Shown here one piece after another: positions 22,367-34,700 of a DNA stretch of 64,000 bases. Under the pieces are notes generated by a model. The model was not told the DNA's origin. It was given only the letters and a program-made list of their open reading frames with translations, and made no database searches. Source of the DNA: Haliclystus octoradiatus (taxonomy: Eukaryota > Cnidaria > Staurozoa > Stauromedusae > Haliclystidae); NCBI GenBank assembly GCA_916610825.1, contig OU744446.1, forward strand, positions 1,872,501 to 1,936,500, written 5' to 3'. Each line of letters opens with the position of its first letter. Within the stretch, counting starts at the first letter, position 1. A program made the translations under genes and the position numbers.

Positions 22367-23247
22367 CAGTGTTGTAAATACTCGTTACTAAAGTAACGCG
22401 TTACTCGTTACTCGTTACTTTTGGAGTAATTTTAGGAGTAATTAGTTACTTTTTTGAGAAAAGTAATAAGTAATCTAATTGATTACTTTTTGAAGTAACG
22501 AGTATTATTTGAGAGAAAGTAATTGACGTTACTTTCAAATTACTTTTATGATTAAAAAATATTTGCCTTGTTGTCTTGTGATAATTTTCAAAGGCGCTGC
22601 TGTCACTAAGTTCCGCTTTTTATTGTTCTGTCTGCGATGTAATCTCACATTATTTGCAGCTTTCACGAGAGCTATTCAAACCAGGTGAATTGTGTGATAT
22701 ATTACCAATAAACCCTATCCCATAACCTATTCTTCTCTGTTCTGACATTGTTCTGTTGATGAATAGATTCCATAGTTTTTCACTTTTTATTTGAGTGAGT
22801 TTCGAATATTGAAAAGATGATGTAAAATTTATGGCTATATGAATAGATTGATAAGACAAAAATAAACCATTTTGATAAATCAAATGAAACCATTTATTTG
22901 TCAACTTTATTAAAAAGTTTTCAACGTCAATTTGTGTTCTGCTGAAGTCACCAGTATTAAATTAACATTATCAAATCGATCGTTCCCCTTCGTAAAAAAA
23001 CAAGATGGCCGCCATGATTGTCAAAACGAGACATGTCTTTATCAAAAGGGAGGCAATATCTTTTGTTTCACAAGTTGAAGTAATCATGAAGTAATTAGTA
23101 ATTAATTACTTTTTTTGGTAAAGTAATTAGTAATTGTAATCAATTACTTTTTAGGCTGAAGTAATTAGTAATGTAATTAGTTACTTTTGAGGAAAAGTAA
23201 TTTGTAATGTAATTTATTACATTTTAAAAGTAATTCTCACATCACTG
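22367..23247. mobile_element. 881-bp hAT-type element rich in TTACT/AGTAA (8-bp TSD)
   Basis: Termini CAGTGTTGTAAATACTCG and the inverse of CACATCACTG, flanked by the perfect 8-bp duplication GCTATATC (22,359-22,366 and 23,248-23,255). Subterminal regions are dense in GTTACT and AGTAAT, a pattern known from animal hAT elements. No transposase is seen. Its right target duplication ends at the last base before the 15-kb segmental duplication begins. Confidence 0.9.
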
Positions 23248-24269
23248 GCTATATCCTTCAGCAAAAAGATACTCTCCACTAATCGTATTGATACTTTTAA
23301 CTCCTGAACCGTGAAGTGCGCGTGAGGTAGTACAGAAATAGTTAGCTACACTCACACGATAGTCCAAAAGCCCTTTGTTGCTGTTCAGTAACATCGTATT
23401 AGCCACGATGAATCTATCAGTTAATTTGATTTAGATAATAGTTTATATTTAATTCATCGTCTGATGGATTTTGTGTTGTGGGTGCGTAAATTTATATGTG
23501 TAATTGGTGTGTTGATGCATGCTCGTTATGTTCGTCTTAATTCCTATTCATAAATGATTCTAGAAGTTTATGTTGAATTACCTGATCATATCATACATAG
23601 TGTCATATGTATTCTCCTATATACTGCATTCAGGCAAATTGAGACCTCCCTTCTCTATGTTCAGTTTTTCCTTCGTAGTTGATATATCTTTCCGTGATGC
23701 TATTATGTTGTTTTGTAATGTTAGTACGCGTGCTACTCCTTATCTTTAAGCCTATATGACGTAATTACAAAGAAAACTCTTCTGATCAACATATGACCTA
23801 GCTTCCTCAAATTCTCTGTATCTTAAACCTCTGTCAATTAAGATACACTACTTTCTTTTGTAAAAAAAACAAGAATGAACTTCTTGATTATGTTCTCATT
23901 TAATGAGAACATAATTCAGTTAACAACGTATATTTTACAATTGCGATACAATAGCACCATTTCCTTATCCGTCAGATTATCGCTTTGTTATTCTTGTATG
24001 AAAAAATCCTTTCTGTTTTGTCAAGGAAAGAGATGTCATCCCATAGAACTCCTTTGTCTGACGACTCCGAATGGTGATTTCTCCCGGAATACTTTCCTCA
24101 GTCATCGTCAGAGGAGTGTAAGAAAAGACAAGGGTCAGTAGTGGAGTAATCGCACCAGGTAAAAGATGAATTAAAACTTGCTCAAACCAATTACTTGATT
24201 AACTGTTCTCCTACTATATATATACAAAATAAAGTAGAATCAGAAAATAGCGCTGTTGTCAATAAATTA

Positions 24270-24775
24270 TATAATACAATACAACACAATATAATACAAT
24301 ACAATACAATACAATACAACACAATCCAATATAATGCAATACAACACAATATTGTGTGCCAATTGCTTTGTTTTATAAACTTGCACTAGTTTCACAAGTC
24401 CCACATAACTTTCTTGCTCATGTTTTTGAAAACTCCTGATCAAATTGGAAATTCTCTTTCTTGATATCAAGCTCGAAATGTAAGATCAGTTGTGTTTTCG
24501 AACCTAGTTTTGCTATGGTGATTGGGCGTCAAACTCTAAACCAATCAGATTGATCGATTCATGTTCATTATAATACAAAATACAATACAATACAATACAT
24601 TCTATACGACTAAACAATACATGAAGCATTGGCATTATTATGGAAGAGATGGTCTACAGTGAAACTAATTACGGATACAATACAGAACAAATATAAAATG
24701 ACTTTTATGCACAACAAATAATGAATAGGTAACGTTTTTATTGTCCAGTAGGGGTTGTATTTCGTATACATCGGT
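24270..24775. repeat. ATACA-flanked dispersed repeat, copy A1
   Basis: An ATACA-rich run leads into a ~450-bp block containing TATAAACTTGCACTAGTTTC and TTGGGCGTCAAACTCTAAAC, then another short ATACA run. The block recurs at 29,600-30,180, 48,470-48,985 and 51,065-51,340. Confidence 0.85.
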
Positions 24776-25729
24776 GTTAAGGATGCTTGAAACAGTAGAT
24801 CCAAAATTTTCCTTCTGTTGATTTTTTTTTTTTAATTTTGAGAAGACAATTTAGTCGTTCAGAACTTCATTTTTCAGAAATAAAAAGACGGTATCCAGAT
24901 AAATTTGTTGGCTTTAAAGTCACCCCAAACGTCAATGATAATAATGCTCTAAAAACAGTCATTATTCAGATAAAAGACATGAAAACAGTTTAAAGATCAC
25001 ATATATCAATGGAGAAATACAAACAGTCGAGGACGAAATTATTTAGAAGATGTGATGAAAGTGGTGAAATGAATCATAAATCTGTAAATTTGTGTGAGAA
25101 AAATTTTTACGAACATATCATAACCAACCAACATTTCATTGAGCTCAGATTCTGATTACCCTCACGATTTCATACGAAAATACGTTAATTTTTCTGGAAA
25201 GAGAAGCACAAAACAAAGACAATATTTATCATAAACAATTTATGAATTTTTATCAATTAAATCAGAAAGTATTCATATTAGTTGTTCATATTACCTCAAT
25301 TTTTACTTATAAATTTAGAATAGAAATCTAGTTTTAGTTTCAATATGAATATTTATTAATGTTGCCAAAAGTAACCATGATTTATAATGTGTTTATTGAA
25401 AACCCTCGACATTTGGGCAATCGTCTTTGGCCATATTCAATAGTGATAGAAATGTAATTTAACATGTTCATTTATATACTGTAAATAGTTAGTTTACTTT
25501 TTTCACAAGTGAAATGTTTTTCACACTTGAAATGGTCACAGGCGATAGCTTAAACGTTGAGATTTGTACTATTTTTGTTATCAAAAGAAGAAGCTACTCA
25601 TCACGTACAACATGCAAATATATTATCCTATATGTATATATATATATATGTATATATATGTCTTTGCTAACTTAATGCTAGAGTCCTATACAGATCCATT
25701 CATTACTGTGTCCACATTGTCCATCATCT

Positions 25730-28700
25730 CTATTCCCCTTCCAAAGACTCATCTTCTGCTGTAAGGTGACCTCTCGATGGAGAAGACTTCTTTGTAGAGG
25801 AATGTCTTCCCGCAGGCCTGAAATAGCGGAAATTGTACATACATGTAATAGACGCACACTCAATATATTTTAAATAAGGTGTAGCTTTCCGTTGCATTTA
25901 TTCAATACTTCAAAATCAGTATTTCATTACTTGCTTTTCAAATTTTTGAATAACAGACCTGCTATACATGACCTTTTTCGCTTCAATTTTTTTCTTAAAA
26001 TGTTTATATTTTAATGAAATGTTTTATGTAAATTTTATAGTTTAAAATTTCTTCATCTCTTTTCCTCTATTATGTGTTAATAGCAATGATTTACTCGCTT
26101 TGCTAGGTTGGATATGGGAGATCGATTGGGAGGTCCCTTCCGAACAAAAGTAGTGAGGATCTAATGCAGAAAAGACCGTCACCAAAATGAAAAGGTACAT
26201 TTTTTTCAATAAAAAAAGTTAAAAATCGAAAATTAAAATTAATGGGATATAAAAACACAAATCAAAACACAGGGATTCGAATGATAATTCTTTTAGACAG
26301 TACATATTGCGAGCATACGTTTGAAGCAACTCTTTTTATGTGTCAAGGTATATAGGGCCATTTACACTGCAGCAAAATAGGCACGGTACTCGTCAATTAA
26401 CACATCAAAGGTGTGAAGGTGTCAAGTGTTTTTGAGCACGGGCCAAGCAAAAACACTGTCTAAACGGCTTTTTCAGACATTGAAAAGCGGCACCGCGCCT
26501 ACTATTTTGATCGGGCCGAGATCATTTCTCGAGGTAGTCTCGGCCCGCTCAAAAAGTGGGCACCGTGCCGTTTTGCAGTAATTATGACGTCATTGTAGAA
26601 GTTGCGTCTCTTTACAGTGGAATTCTGAGGTTTTCTAATAAAATCGGTAACAGACTAAAGATTACCAAAGCTAGATAAGCACATTAGGGACCGTTCATTA
26701 TTTATCCCACGGGGGGGTACCGAAGAGATTGGGGGTGGGTAAACTAGATTTTGATTGATGAAAAGGGGGGGTAGTTTTTTTGACCATGTATTTCTTTGAT
26801 CTTGATAAAATATTGAATTTGTTCAAAAATTATTCAACAAAGTAAAAGTAGAATATGTGAATAATATTAAATAAGAAAGTCCAAATTAAAGTTACTCCTT
26901 ATCGCTGTTGATTGGAGAATTATCCAATGTGTTCTTTGAATCAAATTATTCCTCATGAGTGATGATTGCTTTTGCCTGTGCTAATTATGGGGCAACATGA
27001 CTTACAACGATAACACGTTCATGAAATGCCTCAGAATCATGGAAACTTTTATTTTCTGAATAGATGTTGAACTATAATATTGAGTTCAGTTTTACAATAT
27101 GAAAATAATTAAAAAATCAGTTATGCTTCACAGATACCCAAAATACTGTTAAAATGCATTCGATTAAAGTTATTATTCAGTCAGTTGCTTGTTAACAAAG
27201 ATTAAAGTATTTTTGGGTGGCTAATTTATTTTTTTCCACTTAAAAGGGTGGGTAAGAAAAAAATTTCCAGAGAATTTCGGTTCTCTTCGGTACCCCCCGT
27301 GGACTAAATAATGAACGGTCCCTTAAGCATATTTTGTTACGTATTTCTTTTGAAAATTAATGAAGTTTCTGTAGTATAAGGTTTAATTATGCAAATTGTA
27401 ACTACGAGTGCGGAGCTTAAATTTAGATGTGTCTTTTGTCACAGAAATACTGATCTGGCGTGGTAGCATGTTCAGGAGGTGAAAGACTAACCCAAATGTA
27501 TTTGAATTTTGCTCAATGGAGATAGGAATGTAACAAAAATTTAAATATTATAATTGATGAAAAACATAGTGATTTTCAGTTCAACGGAATCCTTACAAGT
27601 TATTTAACATAATTGAATCTCAATTTATCGAATTTCACCTGTAAAACCATTAAATAATGAGAAACCTATAATTCAGCTTGTAAGTTTTCAATCTCGGCCC
27701 GCGTAAATATAGGCACGGGCGATCTTGAAAACAGTTTTTAATAAGCTGTGTAAACCCTGAAAAAAAACAGCACGGGCCGCATTCTTGTTAACACCTCGGG
27801 TGTTAATTGACGAGTACCGTGCTTTTTTGCTGCAGTGTAAATGGCCCTTATATAACATGTAATAAGCATGGTCCTAAATCTAACTCGGTCTACATTAAAG
27901 CTAGAAATGCGGGTAACTCTACTATATACCATATAGAGAGCTGGACACAAGTGGTATCAAATATAGTAATGTAAAGTAATGTGGACGGTGTCGCCCTACC
28001 GAAGGCACCCGTACCACTCCTCTATTTCTAGAAGAGTGGCTCTTTTCGCTAAGAGCAATGATGTTAAACGCTCCTTAGATCTCAGCCGCGACACTGCAGA
28101 TCAATTTCAACAGATTTCATGTCAGATATGCCTTGATTGTCAATGCGCAACGATGCGCCGCAGCTACTCACAATGCATTTCCTTCTGAACCATTCCATCC
28201 GCCATCCTTAGATGGTACTCATTTGATGTTTCAGATAAAGTTATGGCTGAGTTGACCTGAGGGGGATTTGAACCACAGTCGATCAGATATGATACGATCT
28301 GAAGTTCGGTTGCTCTGCCAACTGAGCTAGTCACCCCTGTGTATCAAATATGAAAAGGAAATAGGAGTTGATATATAATATTTCACTTACTTTTCACAAT
28401 GAAATAGCACTCTCAAGGTGGGTCCCCCTTTTCTTCTGCCGCAGATTCTACCAAGAATAGAAAAATTCACAGGAATCGAACATTTTTCTCTTCCATTGCA
28501 CATGTTTTTAACAATATTTTTCACTCTTAATCTGCAACGCATAACCAATCTTCCATACGATGCACGGTGAATATGAAGTGTTTGCCTACTAAGACATCTC
28601 AAGTGCATTGTTTCACCTCGAGAAGAGGTTACTCTTCTTGGTCTTAACCCTCCGATGAAGCCTTCAAAAAGATGAATATAGAATAAAATAAAATTGGTCA

Positions 28701-31700
28701 ATCATTTATTCTGATCATTAGTTTCATGGTTTTGTGTATTTCAGCTGGCTCATCCATTTTTATAGTCAATATACAATACAATACAATACAGTACAATACA
28801 ATACAATACAATACAATACAATACAATACAATACAATACAATACAATACAATACAATACAATACAATACAATACAATACAATACAATACAATACAATACA
28901 ATACAATACAATACCATACCATACCATACCATACCATACCATACCATACCATACCATACCATACCATACCATACCATACCATACCATACCATACCATACC
29001 ATACCATACCATACAATACAATACAATACAATACAATACAATACAATACAATACAATACAATGCAATACAATACAATACAATACAATACAATACAATACA
29101 ATACAATACAATACAATACAATACAATACAATACAATACAATACAATACAATACAATACAATACAATACAATACAATACAATACAATACAATACAATACA
29201 ATACAATACAATACAATACAATACAATACAATACAATACAATACAATACAATACAATACAATACAATACAATACAATACAATACAATACAATACAATACA
29301 ATACAATACAATACAATACAATACAATACAATACAATACAATACAATACAATACAATACAATACAATACAATACAATACAATACAATACAATACAATACA
29401 ATACAATATAATACAATACAATACAATACAATACAATACAATACAATACAATACAATACAATACAATACAATACAATACAATACAATACAATACAATACA
29501 ATACAATACAATACAATACAATACAATACAACACAATACAATAACACACAACACAGCACCAGACAATACAATACAATACAATACAATACAATACAATGCA
29601 TTCCAATACAGTACAACACAATATCGTATGCCAATTGCTTTGTATTATAAACTTGCACTAGTTTCACAAGTTCCACATGACTTTCATAAAATGTTTTTGA
29701 AAACTCCTGATCAAATTAGAAATTCTCTTTCTTGATATCAAGTTCGAACTATAAGACCAATTGTGCTTTCGAACCTAGTTTTGCTATGGTGATTGGGCGT
29801 CAAACTCTAAACCAATCAGATTGATCGAATCATTTTCATTATAATACAAAATACAATACAATACAATACATTCTATGAAACTAAACAATACATGAAGCCT
29901 TAGCATTATTATGGAAGAGATGGTCTACAGTGAAACTAATCACGGATATAATACAGAACAAATTTGACTTGCTCAAGTTCCGCCTTCGAATTGCTGCCTC
30001 ATTTTCATGATTGGAAAGCTTCCCAATCCATCAAGATCAACATAACACAGAAATGAGACTTGAGCAGGTCAAAGAACAAATATGAAATGATATTTACTTT
30101 TATACAAAGAAAACAATGAAACAAAGCATAGGTGATACATGTAACGTTTTCATTGTCCAGATAGGTATTGTAGCGAAAAAATTACCTACCTGAGTGGCCG
30201 AAACTTTACTTGTTTATGCTTTGTTTCTATTGTTTCTTGTACAAAAGCAATTATTGTTTCATATTTGTTTTGTATTTTATCCGTAATTAGTACCGCTGTA
30301 GACAATCTCTTCCGTCATAATGTTTCATGTATTGTTTAGTATGTATGACAGTCGTATACACACCTAAAATTTCAATTGATAATGTAAATTAGCTATTTAA
30401 CTATAAAGTTTCCATATTGGCTGCTGAGAATAAATTACAGTATTCATAATTCATGCTGATCGTTTGATATTTGCCTCTATTGATTAAAGTCTAAGAAACT
30501 TAATTTGATATTGATAAAGATTTACCCTCATTGCAGGAGTTTCTGTTACAGCCTTCTATTACTTCGGTTGCCTGACCAGAGCATGGTTTTCCACCATTCG
30601 ATGGTGCAGGACTATCACATGCTCTTGTGCGAGACTGTGTGCCTCCCCCACAGCTTTTACTGCATTCAGTATAAGACGACCATCCTCCGTAGCCACCATC
30701 AACTATAAGGAAAATAGTAATCATATGTCCTCAATGAATGTTTAGGTACTCCAAATATATTGATGTAGCTTCAAGCTTCTTCCCAGCCATCGTCAGACCA
30801 TCATTTATTCAGAAAATATTGAGCAAGTTATCAGCTGAGCTTATCGAATACATGAGGAGATATATATGGAAATATCATCATTGAAATACACGAATAAAAA
30901 TGAAATAAACCGTTGCGACAATTGCCGATTTTATTTATCGTATTATCTAAATCCAGTTATAATTTTAAATCAGCAAAAACAGATGCAATTGATTGGTCTA
31001 AGATTTGTGGTTGGATTTATTTATAATATCAAGGGTTCAATTTTATATAATTCATCTTTCTAGTAGCAATTTTTGTTTGAGCATCAACAATTAGATATAT
31101 CCCCAGAGTATATGTCAAATTTTAATAATTTCCCTACTCAAACAAGAGTTTTGCTGCACCCTTTCGATACTTTATTGGCTGGGTCAAAGCAGGGTTTTCA
31201 TCACTCAAAGAGGCTGTGCTGTCACATACTTTTTAGAGACCTGTCTGTCACATTCCCCATGTACAGCTTATACTACATCCAGTGTAAGAAGACCATTCTC
31301 CTTAACAATCATCAACGACATTATTTAATCATCTTATTACCAAGATCATTACAGAACAATTGGCTCATGGAGAATTAGAGCCTCGTGCATGTTTGAATTT
31401 CATTTATCGTTTGCCTTGTTTCTTTGCATGTGTCGTTTGCATTTTGTCAGCAGCTTGATATTTGAAGCCATGACTGGCTTTACATTGTTTGTTTAACCTT
31501 GTTTCAAAATAAGCTCGTATATAGTACAGCTGGTCAATGTTGCCCCGTTGAATAAACGTTTGCGAATTAGAATGAGGTAAATGATACAAGTCTATCTGAT
31601 GACTTGTGTATGCGAAATATATGTATGAGGGATGATCAGTTAAATGCGTCACTTGGTATATATCTTCCTACCTGGACATGCATTAGTATTGCAACTTGTT

Positions 31701-34700
31701 TCCACTTCACTTGCTGGACCGGAGCAGGGTTTTCCACCACCCGAAGGTACTGGACTATCGCATGCTCTTTTTCGAGACCTTTCACCTCCTCCACAGCTTT
31801 TACTGCATTCAGTGTAAGATGTCCAAGCTCCGTAACCACCATCAACTGCATATACAATATATAGAATATATATAAGTATGATGAAAGATAGGACTTAAAG
31901 AAACTTTAAAAAAATTTTAAAATCGTTTTATAAACATAACAATTTACTAAAAAAAATGATCAAAATTAATATCAAAGTGCATGCATGTAAATAAATATAT
32001 ATCTATATTTGATTTAGAGAGAAACCTCACTCATCTTAGATGGTTTTCAGAAGGGTCCTTTATAAAAAAAATAAGATTTAACCTAAATACCCTAAATTTA
32101 GCGTATCTAACAATAGGAACAATATTTAAAAGCTTATAAAGATGAATAAGAAGAGGTGTATGTAGCTTTATTAACAAAAATTGATACAATAAGAATATTA
32201 AAAAAGACTATTTCAAACACATGATGTTTGCATCATGATAAGGCATGTGATTGTTCTTTAAGTGTTGCTTTGAGTAATTTCAAAGAAGTAGTTCATCTCG
32301 TGCTTGAAGTTTTTGAGTTCGAAGCATCTGTACACATGGAGTTCGTTTCCTCGTACTCAAGTTTCATTTGAACGTAGATATTCTAAAATTTGTATATTTC
32401 CTTGCAATGTATGCATGGAACTTTGAACTTTGTATGAAACCAAATCTACTAATACTAATGCTATACATTCCTTCAAATCGATGTTCACTATGGATTTCAA
32501 TACAGATCTAATATTAGGGGTGCTTGAAATATTTCGCATTATCGATTTCCTAACTTAATTTAAGTTGAATTTCCTCGTATAATTATCCCATAAAATTATC
32601 ATACCTGACAGCGTTTTGATTTCATAAAGAAAGAAACTCTTTTCTGTACCAACACAAGCTTTACCAGCTGAGCAGGTCTCTCCACCATCCTTTAGGCTTT
32701 CGATACATTCATTTGGATTTGATTGTAATGCTTCAGCCAGTTCTAATGCCTTGTCGTCTAAGATAGACATGCCTCGACATTCAGCATTGTTGTAGATTGC
32801 AAAATAGTTACTTTTCCTTGCAGTCAGTTGTGCACACGTGCAAACAATTCTAAAAATCAAAAAATGAATTTTCTTATACAGCGCCTTGAATAAGATTGAT
32901 AGAAAAACATTCAATCAATGATGAAGCCAAGCCTTTGCTTCAAGTCAGAGTTCAATGGGTTAAAATGAAACTTTACCTCTCTATTATGTTTCAAAAAAAC
33001 ATGGAGTACTTTTGAAATTGATGTTTGCGTACAATTACTTATACATTTATTATTATTATTTGAAAGAATCAAACATTTTACTTCATAATCGTTTTCAGAA
33101 AAAATCTGTACGGATTTGACACCCACATTAATTTTTCTTTTTATACATGCATAATGCTCAAAGAGATTTCAGCATTTAGTAAATATATATACTCATACAA
33201 CACTTTAAGCGTCACTTGCAGCAGTTTAATACTATTATTTGGAACAACGTTCGCGATCAGCCTCGCTTTTATTGCCGTTTTCAACATAAAAGATAATTCC
33301 AGGAGCAACAACTTGTAATAATACCGCACGCAGAGGAATGAATAGGAAAATGTTTGATTAATCTGGCTATTTATTTCAGAAAGTAGATGAAGTCCAAAAC
33401 AATCACTCAGCGTTGCTCATTGTTGAATTTCCTCTTCTCGATTGGCCATCTCCTCATTGACCATTCGATGTTAGAAATCCGTCATCAGTCTTGTGAAAAG
33501 GCTTGTAATTTATCATGAGTCTGAATAAGCGATAATCAAAAATTAGCACTGTGTAGCCCTATCAGGAGGCCGCCGTATCACTCGTCTACTTCCAGCTGAG
33601 TCACACGTTCTTTTCTCTTCAAGATCCTTGTAAATACTCTTTACTGATCTCATCCACGACACTACAGAACAATTTAAACAAGTTTCATTGCTGATCTGCA
33701 TCGATTGTCAGTCTGAAATGATGCCCAAAGCTCATCATAAGGCAGTTCCATCTGTGCCATTCCATCCGCCATCAGAAGACGGTACTCATTTGATGTTCAA
33801 AAAGCTCAAGTCAGAGTTATATCTGTTTCAATTGTTAAATAATGAAATTAATAGATCATGTTGAACTGATTGAACTGTATGCATAACAATTCTACATTAA
33901 CCCCATTATCGATCGTAGTATGAGTGTAGCATAAGTAGGATCGACTTACTCCTCAAATACGGCAGCTGTATTAGCTACATCTCCTTCAAGTTTGAAATTC
34001 CAATCAAACTCTTTGAAGCGAAGTATTTTGTCAACAGTTTCTTTCTCTGCTGTATAACATGCCTTGTTTATATATGCCTGCTTGCATGAATTTTCAACGG
34101 TCTTTGGTGCATCTGAAATGGGATATCGTAATCAAAATATATTGAAATAGTCGATAAAAAATGCAAAGAGAATTGCAATGCAGCATTATGCGGGAGTGAA
34201 AATGTTACTTATGAACAATCTATATATTTATCAATCCTAATTACAACACAACGAATAATTGCCAACATGTGTGTGTTATTTTTCTATGCATAACTCTGTT
34301 ACATCCCGTTCGCTGCAGTTTTGGGATCTCCCAATCACACGAACCATTGCTAATACAAATGGAGACTACGTGGTGGCCTCGGTTGTAGTGTACGTGGTTA
34401 AGGCGTTGTAGTTTGGATTGGTACCTCAGCCTGCAACGTATTGTGTTAGATAGACTTTTTATTCTCGCCAACAAAATTAAAATTGACCGTTTTGGCATTT
34501 CCCAAATTCAGTGATATTTCGAGGGTTGGTGATTATATCCAATCAAGCCCACCCCTCAGTTTGTGACAATGGGAAGTTATCCGGCTAATTCGCCTATTCT
34601 TTACCAATTAAATACGTTAAAGAGTTTCAAAATTCAACAACTTACAAGATATATTTTAACTTTTCTATTATTCCTCGCAACCAATATACTTATTATTCAC

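Noticed and set aside
28260-28341. Possible tRNA gene on the minus strand
   Set aside because: A- and B-boxes are present, but the acceptor stem does not pair properly, and the sequence is the head of a SINE with a 10-bp target duplication absent from unit B.
28698-29676. Long open frames of ~225-308 codons with IQYNT or YCIVL repeats on both strands
   Set aside because: They are translations of the (ATACA)n microsatellite, which has no stop codon in most frames. There is no coding constraint.
30505-30708. Plus-strand frame of 67 aa, also at 51,996-52,199
   Set aside because: Antisense shadow of the TSP1 exon.
31636-31857. 73-aa minus-strand frame over the TSP1 exon (also 53,085-53,306)
   Set aside because: Wrong frame: the phase set by the acceptor gives VDGGYGAWTSYTECS, the real TSP1 repeat.
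34241-34498. 85-aa minus-strand frame with several cysteines, shared with 55,781-56,038
   Set aside because: It lies in intron 1 of genes 3 and 4. The nearest acceptor would put a stop in frame, and no domain is recognisable.
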